Positions 23,440-35,340 of a DNA stretch of 64,000 nt are shown here, one piece after another. The stretch is taken from positions 27,872,120-27,936,119 of the forward strand of contig OZ026520.1 in NCBI GenBank assembly GCA_964019695.1. Reading direction: 5' to 3'. Origin of the DNA: Loripinus fragilis. Lineage: Eukaryota; Mollusca; Bivalvia; Lucinida; Lucinidae. The notes under the pieces are model-generated. The model ran no database searches, was not told where the DNA came from, and saw only the letters and a list, made by a program, of their open reading frames with translations. Positions within the stretch are counted from its first letter, which is position 1; each line of letters opens with the position of its first letter. Position numbers and translations under genes: made by a program.

Positions 23440-23640
23440 CAGAGAGCACACGAAAACAGGCAGACACACTTACACACAGAGATGCACGTTAGTTCTTACA
23501 GACAGACAAATATACACACCTGGACTAACGTACATACAGAAAGCAAACAGAAAAACACACAGACACACAGACATAGACACCTAGATATGCAAAAGATACA
23601 CAGATACAGACAGACAGATAGACAGACACACACACACGAG
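23440..23640. repeat. CA/GACA-rich microsatellite
   Basis: Imperfect runs of ACAGACAGACAGATAGACAG and CACACACACACGAG. Frames on both strands are artefacts of the repeat. Confidence 0.8.
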
Positions 23641-23811
23641 GGAGTGTATTATGCATAACAATGACAGTATTTTTTTCAAAGTAGCACAAATTTTGGCATG
23701 CACAATTTACCATTATTAAAAACCCATTAAAATTGTGGAATAAGGTGATGCAAAAAAAAAACACCTTTCAGTTGTAAAAAATAACAGTTTGCCTGCTAGT
23801 GTGGAGTCTAA

Positions 23812-23946
23812 TTGTCTGCTGATAACCTTTCAAATAGCTTGGATCAAGACCAAGCTCGAGAACATGTCAGGTCTGATATGGATCTGAACCTTTTGGCACT
23901 CTGAAGATATTCATCAAAGCTATTTTAAAGGAAAGTCAGCAGACAA
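23812..23946. mobile_element. GTCTGCTGATAACC-ended palindromic MITE
   Basis: Ends TTGTCTGCTGATAACCTTTC and GGAAAGTCAGCAGACAA. Half copies occur at 37525-37600 and 57432-57490. Confidence 0.65.
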
Positions 23947-24185
23947 TATAATGAATCATACAATATTACCAAGCATGAAAAAAGTGATTCCATAAAGACC
24001 CACCTGGAATAACAGGAAAATATTTTATGGCTCTGTTGGCAAATGAATTGTTAATCAAGCATTCTGACACCACCTCTCTGGAGACTTCTGGCCAACACTG
24101 CAGGTCAATGGTTAAGGTGAACACTGAACACAGTCTGTATCTTATATAGGCAAGTATTACACTAATCAAAGGCAACCTATAAATA

Positions 24186-25487
24186 CAAGGGATGATCCAA
24201 AAGTTCTGATCCTTACCTTGTAGCTTTGTCAAGAGACATTTTTGAGAGACATACCATGCATTATTTCAACGAACAAGCGTTGACCTTTATAGTGATGCTA
24301 GTATCTTCTCGCTGTACTGTTTCCTTTAATAATTATAGCACATTATATATGGTCCACTCCATACCACTGGCCTGTTTTCATGTTATTGAATTATAATAGA
24401 ATTTGAATCTAAATCTTTCAAGCCCCGCATCTTTAATACTACAAAATAAAACTGCCATGTATTTTTACTTTTTGTTACTCATAATGTCAATTCAAATGTA
24501 AGAATGGTGACAGGTTGTGTCGATTCAATATAAAAAGCACAATGCGCATTTCCTTTGACGTCATTGAAATTGACAAGTACATCATATTGAGTACATTGCA
24601 GAATTTATATTTCCGACAATATTCTAAACTTGTCTATCGATTGGGACTAAAACATACCAAACCTAATATTGGCAAAATAGTTAACACCAATAGTATTTTG
24701 AATACAAAATATCTTAATCTTAATTAGAATATACTGTAAAAAGTTTATTTTTTATTTAAAAAATGAATGACTTTAAATAAGAATTTTCAAAAGTGTTATT
24801 TGTTTCAGACGAAGCTTAGTGTTCAGTGTAATCCCATATTGCATCATTTTACGATATAGTGCACATTTGGGCAATTAATTGGGTTTTGGTTTGAGATATA
24901 CACATGCAAATTTGTGTACCTCAGAAAATTGACCGAATTTGTGGACTCGTTTTAATTTTCTTGTATGGGCTGCTATCAGACTCCTACAATACGGACTATT
25001 CATAATTGCTTCAGACACAAGTCAGCTCATCTAAGATTGCCTAAAATCTTTTTTATCTTTAAAGCAACGTTTTTTACTGCAGTCTGGGCGGTCACAATTT
25101 CAAGTGGTCCAAAATTTGATTATAGCTGGCAGTTGCATAGCCATACATTTAAGCGCCTAGGAATCCGAGATCATATAGAAACTTCATCATATATACAGGA
25201 CCTAATGACTTTTGGATGAACATTAAGCAGCCATAAAAATGAATTGCTGAGACTGCTCTTGTCTAAATTGTGAGGTCTCTTATATGCACAGTCTGCCTGA
25301 TAGGTCAGTGCATTGAGGGTATGGCTGTTTTGGGGTCGTTTTCTGGCCTCTTCTTTTAGTTACATAAAATTTGTCAGAGCGGTGTATAAACAAAGAATAT
25401 ATTATTATTTGATACAATTTTCAGACATATTGCATTGCTGGTTACAGAGATATCACGCCAGGATCAAAACTTTAGGATCATCCCTCA
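24186..25487. mobile_element. Mariner-like non-autonomous element, 1302 bp
   Basis: Ends CAAGGGATGATCCAAAAGTT and the matching GATCATCCCTCA, each flanked by TA. Length and termini fit the mariner class, but the inside has no frame with a DDD/DDE-type transposase that I can see. Confidence 0.7.
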
Positions 25488-25574
25488 TATTACTGAATTT
25501 TACATTGATTGGAGAATGATGTACGTGTTTATTGCAGCATTTACCCTTTCATTCTGGACACCGGGGAAACAAGT

Positions 25575-25640
25575 ACTTTGGAAAACAGTGAAGACCAAGA
25601 TGACATGCCACAAAATGTGGTGTCACATCTGGGTCTGCAT
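25575..25640 (-). repeat. Fragment of the CCTGATGAAATGCC hairpin family
   Basis: Diverged hairpin GACCAAGATGACATGCCACA with a complementary partner to 25640. Confidence 0.5.
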
Positions 25641-25724
25641 TGGTTGTTAAGAAAGAAACAAGACAACCAAGTGGCACTAAATCGCTCAACTGAGTTTTGT
25701 TTAAAGCTAACGTAAAGGTATCTG

Positions 25725-26149
25725 TTGAAAGCTGGGCGTATCCCTGGTGACACCTGTGGCCACTTTTGGACTCAGGGGCATAGTCCAAAGAGAATAATTT
25801 CAACAAACTTTTTAGAGGTCCACAAGGTGATATTACATACCAAATATCAAGGCTCTAGGCCTAATGGATCCAGAGAAGAAGATTTTTTTCATGTTTTTCC
25901 CTATATAAGCTTATGTAAAACGTGACCCCCGGGGCGGAGCCAATTTTGGCCCCAGGTGCATAAATTGACCCAACTCGGTAGAGGTCTGCTAGGTGATGCT
26001 ACATATCAAATATCAAGGTTCTAGGCCTTATGGTTTCAGACAAGAAGATTTTTTTCATATTTTCCCTATATAAGCCTTTTTAAAACGTGACCCCCTGGGG
26101 CTGGTCATAAAATGGCATCAGGGGCATAATTTAAATCTTATCAACTCTT
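25725..26149 (-). repeat. Inverted piece of the 167-bp tandem family
   Basis: Two and a half units in reverse orientation (ACCAAATATCAAGGCTCTAGG; TATAAGCTTATGTAAAACGTG). It is cut at 26149 by the SINE and continues at 26482 with the AGGTCA-type units. Confidence 0.75.
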
Positions 26150-26468
26150 TTACCGGGCCGCATAGCGCAGTCGGTAACGTGTCTGGCTACAGATGCGTGT
26201 CTGACTGCAGATCCAGGGGTCGCCAGTTCGATCCCGGCCCGGTACCATACTTTCGTGGAGATTGATCATGAAATAATTTCTACGGTCATTCTCCTCCCTT
26301 CCTCTGATTTATTCAAGAAGGGTTGTTGTCAGTTACAAGCGAAAGTATGTGCACAAATTACTGGTTAACCGCTTGCTCAAGCCTGCCCAGGAAAAAGTGT
26401 GGTTAAGTGAACTGACCGTCCCGCAATGACCATAGCTGTTGACATGGGGCGTAAAGCAACAAAACAAA
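26150..26468 (+). mobile_element. Intact tRNA-headed SINE with 13-bp target duplication
   Basis: The head (about 26153-26246) has A box TAGCGCAGTCGG and B box GTTCGATCC, and its ends pair (GGGCCG with CGGCCC). The body contains TTTCGTGGAGATTGATCATG and AAGCGAAAGTATGTGCAC; the tail ends GGGCGTAAAGCAACAAAACA. CTTATCAACTCTT flanks it at 26137-26149 and 26469-26481. A second copy is at 27648 and a headless one at 31812. Confidence 0.9.
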
Positions 26469-26481
26469 CTTATCAACTCTT

Positions 26482-26760
26482 CCCCTCCTCACAACAATGT
26501 ATCTATGCAAGTTTGGTCAAAATCCACCCACAAATTCAAAAGATAACGCACTCAAACCATAGTTTTGGACATTTCAAAGTGTCACTGTGACCTTGAAAAT
26601 AAGGCCAAGGTCACCAAATCTAATCGAGTCTTCCACCTCTCCCAACAATGTACCTATGCAAGTTTAGTCAAAATCCATCAGCTGGTTCAGAAGATAATGC
26701 ACAGAAACGAAAGAGGACTCCAACACTGACTCCAATGCCGACGGGATCTGCACGAAAAAC
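26482..26760 (-). repeat. Continuation of the inverted tandem-family fragment
   Basis: Repeated ACAATGTAYCTATGCAAGTT and AAGGCCAAGGTCACC phrases. Confidence 0.65.
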
Positions 26761-26769
26761 AGTATGTTA

Positions 26770-27640
26770 ACCCCCACCCTTCAGGTTGGGGGACATAGAG
26801 TGTCTACAAGTGCAAACTGACATAAGCCAGCCATTTTGAGTGCCGTCTTTTTATCGCTCATCTGACAAAACTTATATTCAAACTTGAGCTAGAGCTTGAT
26901 TAATGTTATCCATGCATGGACTTTGGAGGAAATTGTGTGATAAAGGACTAGGCTAGAGTCTTCACAAGAGCAAACTGACCATAGGCTGCCATTTTGGCAA
27001 CCATCATGGTTACCATTCATGGGACAAAACCCATATTGGAATTTTGTGCCAGTTTTTTATACAAGTAGTTAGTATATGAAGTTTGGAAGAAATTGGCTGA
27101 TAAATGAATAAATGAGTGTCCACAAATGCAAACCAATCGGTGGTGGCCATTTTGGTTGCCATCTTGGTTATCAGACAAAGCCCATATTGGAACTTGGGTG
27201 AGAGATTGCTAAAAGTAATTCATATGTGAAATGTGGAAGCAATTGGGTAACTAGAATGCCCAGTAGGTGGGGCGCCATCACAAATCCCCACCCTCAGGTT
27301 TTTGACCCCACAGTACCTCCAAGTCCAACCCCTGGGGCATGACCCAGGTCACAGAATGAAAATACCGGTTGATGTGTTTTATGTCTTACCTGAGAGATTA
27401 TCTTTGAAATTGACTGTAAATGAAATGTCATGATATTTGACCTTTTGACTCAACCAAGGTCGCCAGTTTGATTGCATTCTGCTCTACTCATCATCCCCGC
27501 CAAGTTGATATGCCATATGACTAGGTTAAAAAAAATAAGTTTTTGACCTGGGCACCCCAGCGCACCCAAGTCCCACCCCTGGGGTATTATGCAGGTGCCA
27601 GAACAAGAATCCCATTTGATATGGTTCATATCTTCTATTT
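26770..27640. repeat. Dispersed repeat related to 14890-15580
   Basis: Three degenerate units of CAAACTGACCATAGGCTGCC type, then GGGGCATGACCCAGGTCACA in reverse relation to 15180-15260. No gene. Confidence 0.55.
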
Positions 27641-27647
27641 GTTAGAA

Positions 27648-28340
27648 CACCCGGGCCCCGTAGCGCAGTCGGTAACCTGTCTGGCAACAGATGCAAAGTC
27701 TGACTGCACATCTAGGGGTCGCGAGTTTGATGCCGGTGTAACTGTCAGTTTTTTCCCCAGTCAGTTTTTCCCCCGGGGAAAGATTTGACTAGTCAGTTTT
27801 TCCCCACCTAGTTAGTTTCTTCCCCCCATGTTACTTTTTCGGAAAAGGCTTGAAAATGATATATGTGTCATTGTGGAGTTAAATCGAATTAAATATCATT
27901 CTGAAATAGCTGTATTATAACTCTACCGCCCCAACACAGCACAAAAGTGCAGAGGGTGCAGAGGATTTGATTATAAATGGTTAGCCTATTCAAAAAACAA
28001 AATGAGTTCGTTCTCAATTTAAAAATGGATATTTGAATGGGTTAAAGGAAATCCGCCCAGTCTTTCCCCACCCCACTATTTGGAAGAATCAATTCACTAA
28101 GATAAATATAAAGGTTGGAACACTTTGGAGTGGGGATAACCGGCCCGGTCCCATACTTTCGTGGAAATTGATTATGAAATAATTTCTTTCGTCATTTTCT
28201 CCGTTCTAGATCTGCTGAATCGAATATTCAAGAAGGATTGTTGTCAGTTACAAGCGAAAGTATGTGCACGAAGTACTGGTTAACTGCTTGTTCAAGCTTG
28301 CCCAGGAAAAAAGTGTGGTTAGGTGAACTGACTGTCCCGA
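27648..28340 (+). mobile_element. tRNA-headed SINE copy split by an insertion
   Basis: The tRNA-like head at 27650-27735 and the body from about 28140 match 26150-26468, but about 400 bp (27736-28137) intervenes. CCGG occurs at both junctions. The insert has repeated AGTCAGTTTTTCCCC. The 3' tail is lost after CTGACTGTCCCGA. Confidence 0.8.
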
Positions 28341-28345
28341 CTCTG

Positions 28346-30743
28346 ACATTCGTTGGTGGGGCGAGTTTGTTGGAAGAATTTGGAGGAAATCCTATTGAAA
28401 ATGACTAAGATAGTGTGAAATAACAGCAGACGGATGCAAATTGATAGACGGCAGCCATTTTTTCGGCCATCTTGGTTATGTTCGTTGGACCATACCCATA
28501 TTCAAATTTTATCCAGAGTTTGCTTTAAATTTATTTTATTCAAATTAATTTGTACATGGTAAATGCAGCTTGAAACAATAAGATGGTAAGAACGGAAGCA
28601 TGTAACTTCCAGAGTTTGATGGAAGTAATCCATATATGAAATTTGTAAGGCTAGCTTATATAATTTAAAAAAAAATAGATAGTGAGATCAAAAATATTTA
28701 ATTGTTAAACAAACGTTTAAGCGAATTTTATTAAGTATATCTATGGTTGAAAAAGCATTGTTTATTATTAAAGAAATGTTTTTCACGCTTTTAAACTGTG
28801 TTTAAATTCCTGGTATACATTAGAGGCAGTGTTTAGGTTTCTTACATTTCCGCCATTTTGTTATGTGAAAATACGAAAGAAGACGATTTTGCTAGCATCT
28901 TAACTGCATGGTTTTATTTCGTTTTTGCTAAAAAATTCGCTATTCTAGTTGGGAAATATACGTTCTGTATGTATCAAGTGACAAGTATATCCAAATTACT
29001 CACATTAATTAGCTTTATAACCGAAAATGTCGGTGGAAAAAATTGGAAGTTTTATCAATTTGCCTCTTTTTCATGTCCTCTGCAGCCTAAATTCGCAATA
29101 TAATGATATTCTACAAAGAGTCAATTAAGCGTTAAGGAATTTAAAGAACTACACTCACTGAGGTCTTTATATTGTCACAGTTACAGTGACAAATGCCTCA
29201 GTAAAGTTATATTTTCTAGCGGATTGTACACAACGGAATCTGTCAATTAAACATTATCCGGTGATTTTATTCCAAGATATACTTACAAACTTATTCTCTT
29301 ACATTCCGTAAGAATTTTCTCATTTGAAATGAATATTCACGATTTTAATATTGAATACTTTCCTTTGAATCATCGCTATGAACAGCCTTTTTGAAAATGG
29401 CGACAAAAAGGTATTTATCTCGGCGTAATAGTGTAGGCCGCTGTGAAATCCCGTGTGCATTTTGGGTAAAGGTGTCAAACATACATTTTCTTGTAGCAAA
29501 ATGTATCCTGTTTAAGAAAAAATGTGTTTCCATTTTTTTCTTGCTGTTTTCACGTCATGGTGACGTCACAAAGTGATTTACCCATTTCTGGCTTATTTAG
29601 GGCTTGCAAATTGAGTACTATGAATTCCAGGTAGCATAAACATGTACTGTTTTTGATCAGTTGTGATAATATTACTATTGTATTTGGAGCACAGCCTTTG
29701 ACTCAGTCTTTTAAAGAGGTTACATTAACGTCAAAATGATGTAAGTACAAGAAAAAAATGACGTCAGTATCAAAATGAAAAGTCTGTTACAGTGAAAGCT
29801 CAAATAACATTAGATTACAATATGCTAAAGAATCTCCTCTCCCACTGCTGAGATTTGTAAACTGTGACTTTCTGAAACTACATTATATAAGATGCAAAAT
29901 GACACATGTTAGCTATCTGACCTGTAACAGCCATGTTAACTACGTTTCCTTATTGTATATTTCAAATCCTATTGTGCAAATACCAAGTTATACCTAATTC
30001 GTATTTATCGACATGCTACTATAGTTACAAGGTTCCTGTAATATCTTGTCAAAGTCACAGTCTTTTCAAATATATAAGCATGCATTGCTAAAACTAAGTC
30101 AGATCTTATGACTGCACTTTCTTATTAAATATTTCACTTTTCTGTCAGGCATTCTAAGAGAACATTGTAAAATCTATTTTACAATAACTTTAATGTCAAC
30201 TGGTTAAGTTTGGCGGGACAGTATTTTTGCTGATAAAGGTTTATATTTAAATTGGTATTTAAGCAACAATTGGCCTGCTTCCTTGGATATGATCATGTCT
30301 TATGTGATCATTGCCATAGAGTTAACCATTATAACCGGTTTTCCCATTATTGGTTAAGCAAGTGATCAGAAGTACTAGGTTGACGTGATTGACAGTCTCG
30401 TTAATTGAACAACAAAAGCTATGCTGAATATATGAACTAAAAATGATTAAAAAAAATTAAGTAATGCCTCGCCATCTGCATACGCAACTAGATGCCAGGA
30501 TACAAATTGATTTGGTGACAGTCTCTAAACCAATAACTGATTACAGACAGTTATAATGCATAAGATCTGACTACCGCCCTCAAAGCATTTAGTAATTAGA
30601 AGAGTAATTCTTTTATGGTAAGTAAAGATACATGGAATCTATCATGTATAATGTAAAGTAACTGAATATGTTTACCCATAATTTGAATTGTAAACTGTTA
30701 CAAAAAGTGATTGTTTTTGAATAACTGATTATAATTATTTCAA
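28346..30743. other. No supported gene; least repetitive part of the window
   Basis: AT-rich unique-looking sequence. A start-like AAAATGGCGAC at 29393 opens a 60-codon frame and a TGACGTCA site lies at 29561, but no linked exon is found. Confidence 0.35.
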
Positions 30744-31574
30744 TTAAGGTAGTACCGGACTCACCGGCATATGTCCAAAAGTGTTTTATCTTTTAATATA
30801 TTATAATATAGACTTATACTTATAATCTAAGACAAAAAAAAACAATACCTCACCGTTCTTTTTAAAAAGTTATTTGATGTCAAAAACTGCAAAATCGCAG
30901 GTTTTTGAAATAAACAAACACAGATTTTGTTAACAAATTAACAAGAAACGCAATACAGTTTTTTTTCAGAACAAATACTACTCACACCAGAGATATAAAT
31001 AAAAACAAAAAATAGTGAAATAACATGTATTTACACAATTTATTAAGCAAAATCCTAATTAAGTCAAACGAATAAATGCCAAAAAAAACATTGATATTCA
31101 AAATAAACATATCAGAGAATGTAACTGGAACAACAAAAAACATACTTTTACAAAGATATTTTCATGAAGAATCTAATGATTGAATAAAAAATATGTGTCA
31201 CCGTGCTCGTTTTTTTGTTTTGGTGACTTTTCTGAAAAATCCTGAAAAAAATAAAGGCTATAATAAGTGTTGTCTCCCCTTTCACCCATTTTTTTTGTTT
31301 GTCTACGCCCTATTGTATATCACTGGGCGGAGACATAGCTATTATTGATTAAGCACTGACAAATGGGCGTAGAAAATGACAAAAAAGATTTTGACCTAGC
31401 ATATGTTACCCAGCACATTACATTATGATCCTCATTAAAGCATGGCTATAGCATGTCTTGAGACTTTGATGCTTTCTTACACGTAGGATTTATGTAGATA
31501 AAAGCTAAAAATTATAGCTTTATTCCTGATGCATAGATCTAAATGTCATTTAAAGAATAAACTTACAAATATGC

Positions 31575-31790
31575 AATAAGAGGATAAAACATTCTTTTCC
31601 TTGTATTAATGTTTGGCAAGCCTGAATGTGATGTGTTGCAACCAGAATCACACAGCCGTGAGGCCTGCAACACATTATCGCACAAGGGCTTGACAAACGT
31701 TAATATACAGAAAGGAATGTTATATTGTCATTGTAATATATTATAGGACTTTTTGGGTACTGAAATATTACGAAGCCTCTTAAACAAACA
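31575..31790. mobile_element. ACATTCYTTTCTGTATATTA palindromic MITE
   Basis: Ends AACATTCTTTTCCTTGTATT and AGAAAGGAATGTT, with TTTGGCAAGCC and GGCTTGACAAAC inside. A second copy at 33060-33490 is interrupted by the G-rich MITE. Confidence 0.65.
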
Positions 31791-31811
31791 GTGTAGATCT
31801 AGAGCAGACTG

Positions 31812-32062
31812 CTCGTCCGGTCCCATACTTTCGTGGAGATTGATCATGAAATGATTTCTACGATCATTCTCCTCCCTTCCGCTGATTCATTCAAGAAGGG
31901 TTGTTGTCAGTTACAAGCGAAAGTATGTGCACGAATTACTGGTTAACCGCTTGTTCAAGCCTGCCCAGGAAAAAGTGTGGTTAGGTGAACTGACCGTCCC
32001 GCAATGACCATAGCTGTTGACTTGGGACGTAAAGCAACAAAACAAACAAACAAACAAAACCT
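31812..32062 (+). mobile_element. 5'-truncated SINE inside a hairpin MITE
   Basis: Body and tail match the intact SINE but the tRNA head is missing. It lies between the two halves of the GAGCAGTCTGATCTGGGTCC hairpin and is flanked by CTAGAGCAG on both sides. Confidence 0.8.
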
Positions 32063-32307
32063 AGAGCAGTCTGATCTGGGTCCACACTGTTTGCCTCTAT
32101 ACTAATGTTAAACAATAAACAAACACTTTCGAATGTAGTTATAACGCCTCTTTTTCAGATTTTACCTATGTCTAAAGTAGACTAATAAGGCAGTGATGAG
32201 GTGCCGCCTTTACAGTATCCAAAAAGTTCTAGAATACTTTCCTTTCAAACAAAAGCATTTCCGAAAAAAAATGTCCACTGTTTCATCGTGAAGCATACAA
32301 CAAAACC

Positions 32308-32505
32308 ACACCTTATAGGCGCAATCGAAAACATCAATACTATCGACGATTATAGACCAAAAATAGTTAGAATCATAGTTTTTTTTTTTATTACCATCAC
32401 TCATCGAACAGGCGACACTTTGCAATCAAAATACTGTTTCTAGCGAGTTTTGATCCGCGTTCGTCAATGGTTAACAGTGTTTTCGATTGCTCACTATCCG
32501 GTGTG
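32308..32505. mobile_element. CCGGATAGG-ended hairpin MITE, copy 1
   Basis: GCAATCGAAAACATCAATAC near the left end and TTTTCGATTGCTCACTATCC at the right end are complementary in part. Confidence 0.6.
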
Positions 32506-32607
32506 GAAACAAACTTTTTTTCAACAGAAACATGACTGAAAAATGTAGATAACTCCTAGCTCTTGTTTCAGATTGTTTTGGTTACGTATTCATTGTATCA
32601 ATACACA

Positions 32608-32790
32608 TACCGGATAGGTGGCAATCGAAAACGTTGATGCAATCGACGAACGTAGATCAAATACTGTCAGAAACAGACTTTTTGGATTGCAGTTTGTTTG
32701 CCTGACTGGGGACAAATGGAAAATTCTAGCGATTTGCGATCCACGTTCATCGATTGTTCAGAGCCTTCTCGATTGTCGCCTATCCGATGT
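32608..32790. mobile_element. CCGGATAGG-ended hairpin MITE, copy 2
   Basis: CCGGATAGGTGGCAATCGAA and TCGATTGTCGCCTATCCG form the inverted ends. Confidence 0.75.
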
Positions 32791-33059
32791 AATAAAGTAG
32801 CGTATCTTATGATAATTGAATATTTTGGCCATTTCTTAATAAAGCATAAGCGACGGTATCTTAACTGTGAGCAGGTTGAAATGGCAATTAAGCCCTCTGC
32901 AGTCATGTTTTATAGGAAATAAAGCCCGCGGTCAGTGATTGGTCAACGATCAACCAAAATATGACACATTATTAAATAAAATGTACAATTGTCAGCGATT
33001 GAAACACCTCAAGTTTCTATAGTAAACACTTATTATAAGGTATATAACAATAAAAGGAT

Positions 33060-33490
33060 GATACATTCTTCTGTCTATTAACGTTTGCCAAGCCCAAATG
33101 AGATAATGTATAGTAGCCTTAACCATGAAGCTGTGATGGCTGCACCAAGTGCGGATCCAGAGGGGGGGGGGGGGGCAGGGTCCGGACCCCCTCTGGAAAA
33201 TCACAAATTAAATGGGTTTCTATAGGGAATAAGCAATTGGACACCTCCTGGAAAAAGTTGGTCCCCTGGAAAAAAATTGGACCACATCTGGAGCCTTGAA
33301 AAACGATAGATTTCTTTGAAATTGACCATTTGACTTCTGTAAAATAAGCTGAGGACTAAAAAAGTCATTGTCAGAGCTTTTTTGTCAGACTTACCTGGAC
33401 CCTCCCCCCCCCCCCTGATGAAAATTCCTGGATCCGCGCATCTGTACCATGCTTGCCAACCGTTAATATACAGAAAAGAATGTTATATTG
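33060..33490. mobile_element. Palindromic MITE interrupted by a G-rich GGATCCAG MITE
   Basis: Outer ends GATACATTCTTCTGTC and AGAAAAGAATGTTATATTG. The insert at about 33150-33440 has G/C homopolymers and GCGGATCCAG ends, as at 18285-18595. Confidence 0.65.
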
Positions 33491-33671
33491 TCATATATCT
33501 TCCTTTCAGGCACATGCAGTTCCAATTAATTTTATTAAAATGTATGCAGAAATGTCCATTTTATCATCATGAAACATGCAACGAAACAAAATAATTTTTT
33601 CAACAGAAACATTAAATAACTCCTAGCCCTTATATCAGATTGTTTTGGCTACGTCTTCAGTATATCAAAAA

Positions 33672-33866
33672 CACACTAGATAGGCAGCAATCGAAAACGT
33701 TAATGCTATCGACGAACAGAGTTAAATATTGTAAGTAACAGAATTTTGGATTAATGTTTGTAGTCCGATAGGCAACAAATGGCAATCACAAACACTGTTT
33801 CTAGCAATTTGTTATCAGCATTCATCGATTGTTTAGACTGTTTGTATTGCTGCCTATCCGGTGTGA
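33672..33866. mobile_element. CCGGATAGG-ended hairpin MITE, copy 3
   Basis: GATAGGCAGCAATCGAAAAC and GCTGCCTATCCGG ends. The sequence to its left (33600-33670) repeats 32521-32605, so a larger segment was duplicated. Confidence 0.7.
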
Positions 33867-34397
33867 TAAGGTAGTTGAAATAGTTACGTCATTTCTCCAT
33901 AAAACATTAGTGACCATGTACCTCCATGGGACCTAAAACATGAGAATGTCACATACAAGGCATGTGCACGTCTACAACCCCCCCCCCCTTTTGGGGTGGG
34001 GTGGGTCTTAGGTTAGTGGCAGCATGCAGAAATAGCAACCGAGACATGTATATAGTATGTATATTTATACGGTCCACAACTTTTAACCATCAAAATACTG
34101 AATGACTTCATACTCTGGGTGATGTTTTTAAAAGCTAATACAGGGGAGAATAATATCTACCGTCTTAGAAAATAAGTATTCTCTTTTAAAAACAAGATTC
34201 AGGAACGATAACTCTTACACTCTTACTTTTAAGTAAAAGTAAGATTATCTTTTGACATGGGTCCCGCACTACCTTAAACCTAGATTTCTCCAGGTAAGTA
34301 TTACAAAGCTCATAATTCACCATGGTATATTTACTTTTTAGGTTCAATTATATATCGTCTTTGACAACATATTAGATAAACATGAGGCCTTATGATA

Positions 34398-35340
34398 TAC
34401 GAGGGTCATCAACTAAAGAATGAGTTTTTTTTTCAATAGCGCAGTGAATTTACATGCTAGACTTATGAAATCTCGTTCAATGCTTGCACGTCATTTTGGC
34501 TGTTCGCATGTACCATATTCGACGTGTTACATAGCTCCAATTTTTGTTGCTAGGCAACATTAGAAGACTAGTCGAACATGCGTGGACAGCTCACTATAGA
34601 TGGTCACCATAGCAACAGATTGAGATGTATAGTTTATTTTTTTACTAATACTTGTACATGCTCATGCACTCTGTCTATAACCAAAAGGTGAAAGTTATGT
34701 TCCAGAATCTTCAGCTGTTACCATGGAAACAAAGATTAAAAAATCAAGGTTTCAAGAAATATCTGGTATTTTCCGCTGACCTCTTGACTTTAAAAGCTTA
34801 TATACGTTATTTAAACCTCTTGACTGTAAAAGCTAATATCAAATATTCTAAGGCAATTAAAGTGAACATGGTTTTGTTCATGTAACCTTACTTATAATCA
34901 GCTGTACATTACCTTACCTTTTGTAGGATATGCATCGCAGACATAGTTACCAATCAACGCAAAGTATTGTGTTTATAAAAAATCGAGTAAATTGGTTGCT
35001 AGGCTACCAAAATAAGGGATATGTATATTTGGTTCTTCTTTTCTAGAATTCAATGTAACACTAAGATTGTTCAGTTCAAGAAATGAATTCTAACTGTGAT
35101 CGAAAATAAAAGACTTTGAATTGCCATTGGTATGCAAAATATGATATTGCGGGGCTATGCGTCTTCAAGTCCTTCCACAAAATATCCTGTTACTATGGCA
35201 ACTGATCAATCACAAACATATTGTTTATATTCCTGAATTGCTAAGATGTCTTGCTATTATTATGGTGAATTTTAACTAAATGCACACAAAGATTATCAGA
35301 CTATGAAGAAAGTCTCACTCTTTATTGACTGACCCTCGTA
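34398..35340. mobile_element. Mariner-like MITE with CGAGGGTC ends
   Basis: 943 bp from TACGAGGGTCATCAACTAAA to GACTGACCCTCGTA. The inner ends also pair (AGAATGAGT with CTCACTCTTT). TA flanks. No transposase. Confidence 0.75.

Larger units (their letters stand above)
30744..34279. mobile_element. TTAA-bounded composite element
   Basis: Ends TTAAGGTAGTACCGGACTC and the complement GTCCCGCACTACCTTAA, with the following ATGTC-AAAAG segments also matching. It contains a SINE, three hairpin MITEs and a G-rich MITE. TTAA at both ends would fit piggyBac-type insertion, but there is no transposase. Confidence 0.5.

Noticed and set aside
23368..23764. Overlapping open frames on both strands
   Set aside because: Generated by the CA/GACA microsatellite.
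26153..26246. Functional tRNA gene
   Set aside because: It has A and B boxes and paired ends, but is joined to a SINE body, lacks a normal anticodon arm, and recurs as a repeat.
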